Part shown: positions 1 through 7,206 of the stretch, piece by piece | How the letters are laid out: each line of letters begins with the position of its first letter | How positions within the stretch are numbered: position 1 is the stretch's first letter | NCBI GenBank assembly: GCA_047017005.1 | Contig: JBKXSZ010000005.1 | Span: forward strand, 1 to 64,000 | Direction of reading: 5' to 3' | Source: JBKXSZ01 sp047017005 | GTDB taxonomy: Bacteria; Bacillota; Clostridia; TANB77; CAG-508 | Length of the DNA: 64,000 bases | Notes under the pieces: model-generated | Told to the model about the DNA's origin: nothing | Databases searched by the model: none | The model's input: only the letters and a program-made list of their open reading frames with translations | Made by a program: the position numbers and the translations under genes

Positions 1-10
1 CTGTCGTACA

Positions 11-40
11 AAAAAGACTGTCATTACTGACAATCTTTTT
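11..40. terminator. Bidirectional-looking hairpin terminator
   Basis: AAAAAGACTGTCA pairs with TGACAATCTTTTT around a TTAC loop. It has an A-run on one side and a T-run on the other, so it could end transcription on either strand, including from the minus-strand gene at 119-457. Confidence 0.6.
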
Positions 41-118
41 GGTAAATTACTATTTCTCTGAAAGAATAATATCATAAAAATAAAAGATTATCAATGTTTT
101 ATGATAATCTCCTAAATA

Positions 119-457
119 TTATTTATTATATTTATCTAAAAATTCTTTCATTGCTATATTTACTAATCTTGTTAGTGAAATTCCCGTTTCTTGCGTTATC
201 TTATTTAAAGCTTCTGCATTTTCTTTTCTAATCATTACACTTCTATAAATTGTTATCTCATCTTCTGGTTTGGCATAATATTTTACACTTCCAGTAGACA
301 GTAAATCTTCAATACAAACATTTATCATATCACTAATTGTTGCGTCATAGTTCTTTTTAGTATATCTCATTAGTCTTTTATATAAACTATCATCAATGTT
401 AATTGATTTCTTAACAGTTTTATTGTTGATAGAATATAGTCTGTCTATTGCACTCAT
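119..457 (-). CDS. Small ribbon-helix-helix-like protein of the element
   Basis: A 112-residue protein if it starts at 457, where AGGAGGT lies just upstream; an upstream in-frame start at 490 has no comparable ribosome binding site. The sequence has two similar halves, each with an 'IxxSLYKRLxRY' or 'IRKENAEALNKI' type strand-helix start followed by a helix (SDMINVCIEDLL and TRLVNIAMKEFL). This resembles tandem ribbon-helix-helix or CopG-like domains used for DNA binding. No specific family was recognised. It sits at the inner side of the integrated element and may be a copy-control or regulatory protein. The function is inferred from fold-like features only. Confidence 0.55.
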   Translation of the reverse strand: MSAIDRLYSINNKTVKKSINIDDSLYKRLMRYTKKNYDATISDMINVCIEDLLSTGSVKYYAKPEDEITIYRSVMIRKENAEALNKITQETGISLTRLVNIAMKEFLDKYNK

Positions 458-620
458 ATATCCACCTCCTATTGCTCGTTTTACAACCAATTGAATTATA
501 TAAAATTTTATTTTTAAATAATACTTGTTGCTATTCCTTATAAACGAGCATAAATAGGTTTATATTTAGTGCGTATTTGCATAAAATAAGAGAGTATAGC
601 AACTCTCTTTATACAAATTA

Positions 621-1592
621 TTATTTTTTCTTTTTTAGTTTTCTTATTATTTCATTAGATAATTCTTCACTTGGTGTTACTTTTACAGTTAGTCCATCTT
701 TTGTTTTTATTACATTTGAGCTTAACCTTGCTCTACTGTTGTAAACATTTTCTTGGTTTTTACAACTAAATGTATCATATACTGTTTTCGGGTTGTTAGC
801 AATAAATGCTTTTCCACAATGCTTACACAGTTTTAAATATTTCTTTTCTTGTATTGCATATAATTTAAAGTTTTCATCTATGTATTCTTTTAAACTCCTA
901 ATATGTATTGTTAGTCCGTCATATTCTAAATTAACTCTTATGTGATTTGATTCTAGTTTATTTATTTCTCTTGTATTGATATATTCTCCATTATCTTTTT
1001 TCAATTCTTTTAAAGTATTATACATAAATTGAGCATATTTTATTATCATATCTACTTGTTCGTAATATTTTTCATTTTCAAATAACAAATTATTTATTTC
1101 TGGAGAAATAAATTTTTCCATACTATGTTCATATATATTTTTGTTTACTTTTTCTAATAATTCTTTTATTTCTTCATCAGTAGCATTAGGAAAGAATATT
1201 TTAAAATAATCAATTATTTTCATTGTGCTAAAGCAATCACTATTATTGATATAATTAAATTCTTTTAATAGTATTTCCTTATCTAATGTGTAATATCTAT
1301 TTACTGGAAAGTCGTGTATAAGTCCTAAAAGTCCATATTGATTTACATATTCAAGCAATAACTTGTCAGTATCTTCTTTTTGTTCTAAAGATAATTTTCC
1401 TAAATTGATAAAATCTATTAATGGTTTATCATTTTCTTTATAATCATCAAAATCAATTAAGGAATAGTTTGTTCTATGTATTTCCAAAATTTTAGGAACA
1501 ACATATTTGATGTTATTTATTACCTTTATTTCATATTCTTCAAATTTTGGCATTGACTCATTGTTAAAGCCATATTCTAAATTCATTTTCAT
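621..1592 (-). CDS. Zinc-finger-bearing protein of unknown function
   Basis: A 323-residue protein starting at an ATG preceded by AGGAG. The N-terminal 230 residues are acidic and show no motif I can name. Near residues 250-290 there is a small zinc-binding pattern, C-x2-C-GKAF, then a later Cys in 'DTFSCKNQ', then an Arg-rich segment. This layout resembles CGNR-like or DUF6076-like C-terminal zinc fingers found in accessory regions of Firmicutes, which is a family-level guess. It is divergent from the gene at 1939 and part of the integrated element. It could bind nucleic acid, but nothing more specific is supported. Confidence 0.6.
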   Translation of the reverse strand: MKMNLEYGFNNESMPKFEEYEIKVINNIKYVVPKILEIHRTNYSLIDFDDYKENDKPLIDFINLGKLSLEQKEDTDKLLLEYVNQYGLLGLIHDFPVNRYYTLDKEILLKEFNYINNSDCFSTMKIIDYFKIFFPNATDEEIKELLEKVNKNIYEHSMEKFISPEINNLLFENEKYYEQVDMIIKYAQFMYNTLKELKKDNGEYINTREINKLESNHIRVNLEYDGLTIHIRSLKEYIDENFKLYAIQEKKYLKLCKHCGKAFIANNPKTVYDTFSCKNQENVYNSRARLSSNVIKTKDGLTVKVTPSEELSNEIIRKLKKKK

Positions 1593-1625
1593 AATTTTCT
1601 CCTATTCATAAAATTTTTTAAAAAA

Positions 1626-1757
1626 TTTATTGTAATATATTGACTTTTAAAAAGTATTACACTATAATAGAAATGTAATCTATTTTATGCAGCAAAGTAT
1701 TAACTTGCATTTTATGTCAGTTTTAATACTTTCTCTATAATAATATATTACAATAAA
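1626..1757. repeat. Nested inverted repeats in the divergent intergenic region
   Basis: A perfect 16-bp inverted repeat has arms at 1626-1641 and 1742-1757. Inside it is a 10-bp inverted repeat, AAAGTATTAA at 1694-1703 against TTAATACTTT at 1723-1732. The block lies between the divergent genes at 621-1592 and 1939 and overlaps a promoter, so operator or attenuator roles are possible. The 346-base gap 1593-1938 holds only this block, the promoter and the leader structure listed below. Confidence 0.55.
1640..1668 (+). promoter_or_regulatory. Sigma-A type promoter
   Basis: TTGACT at 1640-1645 and TATAAT at 1663-1668 with a 17-base spacer. It points towards the gene at 1939 and gives a leader of about 260 bases. 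Confidence 0.65.
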
Positions 1758-1859
1758 TATTTATAATTGTCAAATGATGTATATAAATTACGAGTTGTAC
1801 TTTATATATATGGTATTTTTATACCTAAAAAAGTGCAAGTAAAAAATATAAGAACATTA

Positions 1860-1913
1860 CCCGTTAGCAAAATCAAAGATTTTGAACGGGTACCCAATAA
1901 CATTGTTGCTAAC
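1860..1913 (+). promoter_or_regulatory. Leader with two mutually exclusive pairings
   Basis: CCCGTT at 1860-1865 pairs with AACGGG at 1885-1890, with inner AAAATC/GATTTT pairing. Alternatively GTTAGCAA at 1863-1870 pairs perfectly with TTGCTAAC at 1906-1913. The two structures share bases and cannot coexist, and the second lies 15-20 bases before the ribosome binding site of the gene at 1939. Confidence 0.4.
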
Positions 1914-1938
1914 GCAATAAGTAAGAAAGGAGGACAAA

Positions 1939-2406
1939 ATGGATAAAAAAGAAAGAATATTACAAATGTATTTTGAAGAACACCAAAAACAAGATATTAT
2001 TGCTAAAACAGTTGGAGTTTCTCAAAGTTATATTTCTCAAGTAATTCAAAAAGATACAAGATATACTAACGAAAAAGAGATAAGACATAATGAATCAATG
2101 AAGAAAAAGGCTGAATACAATAAAGAGTATAGTAAAACTTATATTAGAAAAAAGAAAAAGAATTTAATAGAAGAATATTATGCTTTACTTGAATTGTTAA
2201 AAAGAGATAGCGAGTTTCTATCAGCAAAATCTGAAATGTCAGACATTGCATTTGCTAAATGGAATAGATCAATATATCAATATGATAAAAATTCTAGCAA
2301 TTTAGTTTTAAGAAAAGGAATAAATGTTACAAAAGATGTACCAAGAGTAGTAAAAAATATTGTGAGAGCAAGTAGTATAAAAAGTTCAAATGTATATTCA
2401 AGATAA
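1939..2406 (+). CDS. Helix-turn-helix protein of the element
   Basis: A 155-residue protein preceded by AAAGGAGG. The first 40 residues look like a sigma-70 region 4 or resolvase-type helix-turn-helix: 'ERILQMYFEEHQKQDIIAKTVGVSQSYISQVI'. A very basic, Lys/Arg-rich middle (KKKAEYNKEYSKTYIRKKKKN) follows, then a polar C-terminus. This suggests DNA binding, perhaps control of element genes. The exact family was not recognised. It is the first gene after a long structured leader and is followed by a small gene at 2495. Confidence 0.6.
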   Translation: MDKKERILQMYFEEHQKQDIIAKTVGVSQSYISQVIQKDTRYTNEKEIRHNESMKKKAEYNKEYSKTYIRKKKKNLIEEYYALLELLKRDSEFLSAKSEMSDIAFAKWNRSIYQYDKNSSNLVLRKGINVTKDVPRVVKNIVRASSIKSSNVYSR

Positions 2407-2494
2407 TCACTTTGTTAAATCAAAGTGAATTTTTTAATTTAGTAATATTTTTAGAACTTTAATAATAGTATTGAAAAGAAAGAAGGTGAGAATT

Positions 2495-2662
2495 TTGAAA
2501 AAGGATTTAAATATTACATTTTATAATCCTAATACAGAGGAACAAATAGTACAAGCTATGGCTGGAGTTTTGGCATATAACTTGGCAGAGAATGATGAAA
2601 AGATAAAGTTTGATTATAATTTTCAAAATTCTCACGAAATAGAATCTGAAATAGAATTATAA
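2495..2662 (+). CDS. Small hypothetical protein of the element
   Basis: A 55-residue acidic protein. The best start is TTG at 2495, because AGAAGGTGAG lies five bases before it; an upstream in-frame TTG at 2471 lacks a ribosome binding site. The sequence 'ITFYNPNTEEQIVQAMAGVLAYNLAEN' resembles short conserved hypothetical proteins of conjugative or phage-like elements, without a known role. It lies between the helix-turn-helix gene and the toxin-antitoxin locus. Confidence 0.5.
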   Translation: MKKDLNITFYNPNTEEQIVQAMAGVLAYNLAENDEKIKFDYNFQNSHEIESEIEL

Positions 2663-2721
2663 AAATACAGTTTTAATAAAATAGACAGAATGGATTGAAT
2701 AGAAAAAATAGACAAAATGTA

Positions 2722-2751
2722 TTGACTTTTGTTAATAAAAAAGGTTATAAT
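2722..2751 (+). promoter_or_regulatory. Promoter of the type III antitoxin RNA
   Basis: TTGACT at 2722-2727 and TATAAT at 2746-2751, with an 18-base spacer, about 40 bases upstream of the repeat array. Transcription would start near 2758. Confidence 0.75.
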
Positions 2752-2757
2752 GAATAT

Positions 2758-2929
2758 AATAATAGAGATACAAAATGTATCTTGTCCAAATCAAATGTTA
2801 GCCGCAACCCTATTTGCGGGGTAAAAGTGCATAGGTGTGCAAATGTTACTCGCAACCCTACTTGCGACAAATAAATGCGTAGATGGACAAATGTTAATAA
2901 AAATCTACCTTTTCGAAGGTAGATTTTTT
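2758..2929 (+). ncRNA. Type III antitoxin RNA with tandem pseudoknot repeats
   Basis: The RNA carries 2.2 tandem copies of a 48-nt unit starting with CAAATGTTA at exactly 2792, 2840 and 2888. In each full unit a 6-bp stem closes a loop that can pair with a downstream segment, forming an H-type pseudoknot. Unit 1 has stem CCGCAA/TTGCGG and loop CCCTAT against ATAGG. Unit 2 has stem TCGCAA/TTGCGA and loop CCCTAC against GTAG. The changes between units preserve pairing in both stem and pseudoknot. The array ends in a terminator just before the toxin gene. This is the architecture of type III antitoxins (ToxI, CptI, TenpI); a Cpt-like assignment is my best guess. Confidence 0.88.
2899..2929 (+). 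terminator. Intrinsic terminator between antitoxin repeats and toxin
   Basis: AAATCTACCTT and AAGGTAGATTT pair around a TTCG loop, followed by T residues. In type III systems such a leaky terminator sets the excess of antitoxin RNA over toxin mRNA. Confidence 0.85.
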
Positions 2930-2947
2930 GTTAGAAATGAGGTAAAA

Positions 2948-3427
2948 ATGAAAGTAGAAAACGGAAAATTTTATTTTATAAAAGATGAATTTTTTGATAT
3001 ATTTAAAGATTACAAATTAATGCAAAATAAAGAAAATGGAAATAAAAGACCTTGCTATTTTTGTTTTAATGATCCAGAAAATAAAGAAATAATATGGTTT
3101 GTCCCAATATCAAGTAAAGTTGATAAATATAAAGTTATATATGAAAATAAAAAGAAAACTCGAAAGAAAGTTTATAACTTTGTCTTTGGAAAAGTATTAG
3201 GAAAAGAAAAAGCATTTTTAATACAAAATATTTTTCCAACAACTGAAGAATACATAGAAAGTAAATATCAAAATAAAATGAAAGATGTTGAGATAACTGA
3301 AACTTTGAAGCAAGAGATAATAGGAACATCAATGAATGTTATAAAACTTGCCAAGAAAGGTATTAACATTCCCTTTTACGATATACTTGAAATGAAAAAT
3401 ATATTATTAGAAAATAAAAATACATAA
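2948..3427 (+). CDS. Type III toxin endoribonuclease (ToxN/CptN-like)
   Basis: A 159-residue protein. I chose the ATG at 2948 because GAGGT lies just upstream and because a longer in-frame start at 2837 would run through the antitoxin repeats and terminator. The start 'KFYFIKDEFFDIFKDYKLM', the middle 'IIWFVPISSKVDKY' and the basic 'KKKTRKK' match the layout of ToxN/AbiQ/CptN proteins, which adopt an RNase fold, cut RNA, and process their own repeat RNA. Length fits the family. The antitoxin repeats lie immediately upstream. Such systems act in element maintenance and phage abortive infection. Active-site residues cannot be fixed without an alignment. Confidence 0.85.
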   Translation: MKVENGKFYFIKDEFFDIFKDYKLMQNKENGNKRPCYFCFNDPENKEIIWFVPISSKVDKYKVIYENKKKTRKKVYNFVFGKVLGKEKAFLIQNIFPTTEEYIESKYQNKMKDVEITETLKQEIIGTSMNVIKLAKKGINIPFYDILEMKNILLENKNT

Positions 3428-3483
3428 GAAAACACACAAGAAAATGCACAAGTAAGTGTAGGATAATAAAGGAGAAATGAAAT

Positions 3484-3651
3484 ATGGTGGCAAAACAAAA
3501 AGAATTAAGAGAAAGGCTAGGATTACACGAATTTATAAAATTTTTACAATCATATAGTGATGGAAAAGGAGATTATACAAAGGAAAAATATGAAAACAAT
3601 GAAGAATTAACAATAGAAGTTTTTGAAAAATATTTAGCTGAAAACAACTAA
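3484..3651 (+). CDS. Small hypothetical protein upstream of the recombinase
   Basis: A 55-residue charged protein with GGAG eight bases before the ATG. It begins with a Lys/Arg-rich helix, followed by 'LHEFIKFLQSYSDGKGDYT' and an acidic end. It is likely an element-encoded small protein. No family was recognised. It is followed by a terminator, so it may share a transcript with the toxin or be independent. Confidence 0.5.
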   Translation: MVAKQKELRERLGLHEFIKFLQSYSDGKGDYTKEKYENNEELTIEVFEKYLAENN

Positions 3652-3665
3652 TCAAATACAAATTA

Positions 3666-3696
3666 AAACTATTCTCAAAAAGAGAGTAGTTTTTTA
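3666..3696 (+). terminator. Hairpin terminator
   Basis: ACTATTCTC and GAGAGTAGT pair around five A residues and are followed by a T6 run. It separates the small gene from the recombinase. Confidence 0.65.
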
Positions 3697-3788
3697 TTGC
3701 TTTTTTATAACTTATGTGCTAAAATGTAACAGAACGAATATAAAGTTACAGACACAAAACAATATATAAGAAAGTGAGAATTTAAGTT

Positions 3789-5384
3789 ATGAAAATTGCA
3801 GCATATTGTAGAGTATCAACTGAAAAAGAAGCACAAATAGACTCTCTTGAAAAGCAAATAGAATTCTTTAATGAATTTACCCAAAAGAACGGTTATGAGT
3901 TGTACAAGCTATATGCAGATGAAGGAATTTCTGGAAAGCAAATAAAAAATAGAAAACAATTCCAACAAATGATGAAAGACGCAAAGGCAAAAAAATTTGA
4001 AAGAGTAGTTGTTAAAGATGTTAGCCGTTTTGCTAGGAATACAGTAGATTTATTACAAAGTATAAGAGAGCTAAAATCCTATGGAATACAAGTAGATTTC
4101 TTAAACAATGGCGAAGTTATGGAAGGTGGGTCAGAATTTATACTAACCATTTTAGGTGCGATGGCACAGCAAGAAAGTGCCAATATGTCTAAAAGGGTTA
4201 AATTCGGAAAAGACATTACAGCTAAAAAAGGTCGAGTACCTAACTTAGTATTTGGTTATGACAAAATACCAGGAGAAAAATATACTTTAAAAATAAATGA
4301 AGAAGAAGCAAAAATTGTAAAAGAAATATTTGAAAGCTATGTATATAAAGGAATGGGAACAACGAAAATTGCTTGGGAATTAAATGATAGAGGAATAAGA
4401 ACAAAGAAAACAAAGTCAAAATGGGTACAAACTTCTATTGTAAGAATGCTAAAAAATCCAATATATACAGGTAGAGTAACAAATAAGAAATCAGAAATTA
4501 CTGACTTTATAACAGGATCAAGAAAAGATTTACCAGAAGAAGATTGGATTGTTGCTGACAAACCAGAAATGAGAATTATATCGGATGAATTATTTAATAG
4601 AACGCAAGAAATTTTAGAACAGAGGTCAAATGAATTTAAACTAAAAAATAAAAGAGAAAAAACAGAGTATGTATTTAGTACGCTAATATATTGCAAACAT
4701 TGTGGCTATTCCTTTAGAAGAATAAAAAGAAAATATACAGATGACGGACCAGAATATATAAGATGGGTATGTAGTGGGAGAAACTCAATGGGTGTAAATC
4801 ATTGCCCTAACACAACTGTAATTGATGAAGAAGAACTTTTAAATGCCATTAAAGAATATCTTAAAAGTATAATTTCTAATAAAAAGAACTTTATGAAAGC
4901 AGTAGAAAAAGAGTTTGAAAAGATAACAGCATTAAGAGAAAATAATGAAAGAAGTGAAGAAAGCCTACTTAAAGAAATAGAAAAAGTAACAGTTAAAAAA
5001 CAAAAATATATGGAAATGTTCCAAAACGAAGTAATCAATATGCAGGAACTAAAACAATATACAAATCCATTAAATGAAGATATATCAAGATTAGAAAGAG
5101 AATTAAAGTTAATTACTTCTGAAATAAAAGAGAAAGATGTATTAGAAAAAGAACTAACAAAAACAATAAAAACAGTAGATGACATTTTAAACAATGAAAC
5201 AATTACAAATGCAATGCTTAAAACAATAATAGATGTCATTGAAGTAGATAGCGAAGGAAATGTAGAAGTAAGATTAAAATTATTAAATGAAATTGGTACA
5301 AAACCAACTGTGATAACTAATTTTGAAGATATTAATACTTCTAAAAATAGTTCTACCGTTACGAAAAGTAACATCGGTACATAA
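3789..5384 (+). CDS. Large serine recombinase of the integrated element
   Basis: A 531-residue protein. Residues 1-140 form the resolvase catalytic domain: the nucleophile Ser lies in 'AAYCRVSTEKE', with the Arg-rich 'DVSRFARNT' later. A recombinase domain follows (about 165-270, 'NPIYTGRV'), then a zinc ribbon (CKHCG near 300 and WVCSGR...C) and a coiled coil near 370-455. This matches phage and ICE large serine integrases and SpoIVCA-type excisionases. It would integrate or excise the element at the spoIIID junction. Its stop codon is formed by bases shared with the spoIIID side, so the gene runs right into the attachment site. No in-frame CGG codon is present. Confidence 0.93.
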   Translation: MKIAAYCRVSTEKEAQIDSLEKQIEFFNEFTQKNGYELYKLYADEGISGKQIKNRKQFQQMMKDAKAKKFERVVVKDVSRFARNTVDLLQSIRELKSYGIQVDFLNNGEVMEGGSEFILTILGAMAQQESANMSKRVKFGKDITAKKGRVPNLVFGYDKIPGEKYTLKINEEEAKIVKEIFESYVYKGMGTTKIAWELNDRGIRTKKTKSKWVQTSIVRMLKNPIYTGRVTNKKSEITDFITGSRKDLPEEDWIVADKPEMRIISDELFNRTQEILEQRSNEFKLKNKREKTEYVFSTLIYCKHCGYSFRRIKRKYTDDGPEYIRWVCSGRNSMGVNHCPNTTVIDEEELLNAIKEYLKSIISNKKNFMKAVEKEFEKITALRENNERSEESLLKEIEKVTVKKQKYMEMFQNEVINMQELKQYTNPLNEDISRLERELKLITSEIKEKDVLEKELTKTIKTVDDILNNETITNAMLKTIIDVIEVDSEGNVEVRLKLLNEIGTKPTVITNFEDINTSKNSSTVTKSNIGT

Positions 5385-5385
5385 A
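5365..5385 (+). other. Right attachment junction between element and spoIIID
   Basis: The recombinase reading frame ends as 'NIGT' then stop, using ACATAA. In another frame the same bases begin 'TSVHKD', the recognition-helix region of SpoIIID. The crossover core must therefore lie close to the CATCGGTACAT segment. The exact core needs the left junction, which lies outside the window. Confidence 0.65.
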
Positions 5386-5541
5386 GACGTAAGTGAAAGG
5401 CTACTTAAGATAAATCCTGGTCTTGCCCAAGAAGTAAGAGAAGTATTAAATGAGAATAAAGCAGAAAGACACATAAGAGGAGGAATGGCAACAAAATTAA
5501 AATATAGCCATTTGGAAGAAAAAAATGAGAACGTAGGATGA
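5371..5541 (+). CDS. spoIIID: C-terminal half of SpoIIID, cut off from its start
   Basis: The 56 residues from 'TSVHKDVSERLLKINPG' to the stop match the second half of SpoIIID, including the diagnostic 'RGGMATKLKY'-like segment after the helix-turn-helix. SpoIIID is the mother-cell transcription factor acting after sigma E. The N-terminal half, which should end in 'FGVSK', is not upstream; the recombinase gene is there instead. There is no start codon with a ribosome binding site at this point. Either the gene is rebuilt by excision of the element during sporulation, as known for sigK with its skin element, or it is broken. Confidence 0.88.
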   Translation, partial: TSVHKDVSERLLKINPGLAQEVREVLNENKAERHIRGGMATKLKYSHLEEKNENVG

Positions 5542-5560
5542 ACGATAAAAAAATAAAAAA

Positions 5561-5591
5561 GCGAAGCTACTTTTTTGGTAACTTCGTTTTC
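5561..5591 (+). terminator. Hairpin terminator after spoIIID
   Basis: GCGAAGCTAC and GTAACTTCG pair imperfectly around a T-rich loop, followed by TTTTC. It separates spoIIID from the convergent veg gene. Confidence 0.5.
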
Positions 5592-5610
5592 TTTATCTTT
5601 ATTAAAATTT

Positions 5611-5907
5611 TTATAGCTCAACTCTTTGTCTTTTATGCTCTTCAGCAGGTGGTATTAATGGGCTATAACTATCTCCATTACATACTTGTACTTCAACTGT
5701 TCGAGTCAATATGTCTGTGTAACTATAGGTAACATTTCTATCATTCTCTTCATATTTTACAACAAAAATATTAGGATATGCTTTTTCTATTGTAGCTTCC
5801 TTTTCAAAGGTCTTACTTCTTCCTAAAGAACCTTTTACTATTATTTTTTGTCCTACCATTTCTCCGATGTCTGTTTTTAGATTTGCGATATCATTTTTAC
5901 AAATCAT
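5611..5907 (-). CDS. veg: Veg family protein
   Basis: A 98-residue protein. The family features are 'GQKIIVKGSLGRSKTFEKEATIEKAYPNIFVVKY', the Veg core with its conserved Gly-Arg-Lys segment, and the C-terminal 'SYTDILTRTVEV'. In Bacillus subtilis Veg affects biofilm matrix gene expression and germination outgrowth through an unknown mechanism. It lies just downstream of yabG on the same strand, the same order as in Bacillus and clostridia. A strong promoter of its own lies upstream. Confidence 0.9.
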   Translation of the reverse strand: MICKNDIANLKTDIGEMVGQKIIVKGSLGRSKTFEKEATIEKAYPNIFVVKYEENDRNVTYSYTDILTRTVEVQVCNGDSYSPLIPPAEEHKRQRVEL

Positions 5908-5941
5908 TTCATCACCTACTTCTTCTATTTATGATAGGCAA

Positions 5942-5970
5942 AGTATATCATTTTTGGGCATTTTTGTCAA
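5942..5970 (-). promoter_or_regulatory. Strong sigma-A promoter of veg
   Basis: On the minus strand TTGACA (5965-5970) and TATACT (5942-5947) are separated by 17 bases. This is near consensus, in keeping with the very strong veg promoter known in Bacillus. Confidence 0.85.
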
Positions 5971-6041
5971 AAAAAGTGAAGCAATGTCTTTTGAATAAAA
6001 TCTTACTCTCATAAGGATTTCAACAGTTCTAAAAGCTTATA

Positions 6042-6077
6042 TTACAGTTCTGTAACATTTATATTACAACTTTGTAA
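6042..6077. repeat. Two tandem 14-bp dyads between yabG and veg
   Basis: TTACAGTTCTGTAA at 6042-6055 and TTACAACTTTGTAA at 6064-6077 are both palindromic and start 22 bp apart, about two helical turns. They lie roughly 70 bp upstream of the veg promoter and look like paired operator sites for an unidentified regulator. Confidence 0.55.
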
Positions 6078-6096
6078 CATTTAGCGTTATTACTAT

Positions 6097-6967
6097 TCAG
6101 ACATACATGATTTCCTTTTTTCCCTTTGCACCTGTTCCACCGACACCCTTTTTCCCATCACGTAATTCATAAGAAATATCATCAATGGTTAAATAATGGA
6201 ATTTATCAGTAGTAGCTACTCTTTCTGCTACAATTAAAGGGTCTGCAAAATCAATTAAAATTCTAGCAGGAGAAGACGCGAAATTAGCACCTGCAGACAT
6301 AAGAGCTTCATAAAAACTTTGGCAAGCCCCGGCAAAAATAACCAATTTTTCATGTGAAGGTTCCCATTTTCTTGCTTCTGCTACGGTATTAATAAAATAC
6401 TTAGAATTTCGATAATTATAAATATCATTATAGGCAGTTTCCTTTTTTATCATACCGGTCATGACCTGTAATAACAAGAATATCTGGTCTATATCTTTCT
6501 AGTAATTTACGTATTTGGATAGGCTGCTTACTTTCTGATATATTTCTTACGATGGCCTGGAGGCCCATATCACGATAATATCTTGCTGATTTTTGACTAT
6601 ATTTGCTATCACCATCGATGTGTAAGATTCTTCCTGTGTAAATTACTTCTCTTTTTTCGTCGTTTCTAGAGGATAGTCCTCTTTTGATAAAGCAAAAGCA
6701 ATCTTTTGGGTGTTTTAAACAATTCTGTATTCTTCCTTCTAATTTTTCGTCAATTGTTCTTTCGTTTTTTTCAATTTCTTGTTTTTCCATTAACTCCAAA
6801 TCCTCAATAGGACTATCGGCTTCTATTCTCCATGTAATTCCTTTTAAAATGGCATGTTTCTTTCCATTTGCTAAGGTTACAATTTTTTTTATACGAAAAA
6901 GGATATCTTTATGATAGGAAATTCTTCCTACGATATCTCCTTTTTTAAACTTATTCATATTAATCAC
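6097..6967 (-). CDS. yabG: Spore coat protease YabG, split by a +1 shift at CGG
   Basis: Read with one +1 shift, this gives a 289-residue YabG, the normal family length. YabG is a sporulation cysteine-type protease that trims coat proteins, or SpoIVA and SpoVQ-type substrates in clostridia. The first part runs from the start at 6967 through 'KKGDIVGRISYHKDI' to 'RPDILVITGHD'; the second contains 'NSKYFINTVAEARKWEP', 'VIFAGACQSFYEAL' and 'GANFASSPARI', all typical of YabG. The zero frame stops seven codons after CGG at 6455-6457. Skipping its C restores 'GHDGMIKKE'. It lies upstream of veg, as is usual. There is no other in-frame CGG in the gene. Confidence 0.9.
6455..6457 (-). other. CGG +1 frameshift site in yabG
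   Basis: On the minus strand the reading is GAC-CGG-TAT. Skipping the C gives GAC-GGT-ATG and restores the full-length frame. Confidence 0.75.
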
Positions 6968-7206
6968 CTCAAAACTAAATTCGGCTATTATATCTTATGT
7001 CGATTTTTGTAAAATGGTGCTGTTAGAAAATGGAAATATTTTTCTCTTTTACTTGTAAGTTGAATTTAAATATGTTATATTAATGAAGGATTAAAAAAGT
7101 CCCCAAAAAAGAATTTAAATATTTTAGACTATTTCCTTCTCTTTTTTAGAATAGGTCAATGTGTCAAAAAAATGAATTCTAGATTGAAGAAGGAGGTAAC
7201 CTAATC

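Larger units (their letters stand above)
1..5384 (+). mobile_element. Right-hand part of an integrated element in spoIIID
   Basis: The stretch carries small DNA-binding proteins, a type III toxin-antitoxin locus and a large serine recombinase that reads out to a sharp junction. Directly after the recombinase stop the sequence becomes the C-terminal half of SpoIIID. The left end and the N-terminal half of spoIIID are not in the window, so size and type (prophage, integrative element, skin-like element) cannot be decided. No phage structural or conjugation genes are visible in this part. Confidence 0.8.

Noticed and set aside
2758..2929. CRISPR array at the 48-nt repeats
   Set aside because: Only 2.2 contiguous copies without spacers, no cas genes, and pseudoknot pairing inside each unit.
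2837..2947. N-terminal extension of the type III toxin from 2837
   Set aside because: It would translate the antitoxin repeats and the terminator; GAGGT and ATG at 2948 give a family-length protein.
5323..5370. Start of a short ORF at 5323 as the beginning of SpoIIID
   Set aside because: The residues before 'TSVHKD' do not resemble SpoIIID and are the shifted 3' end of the recombinase gene.
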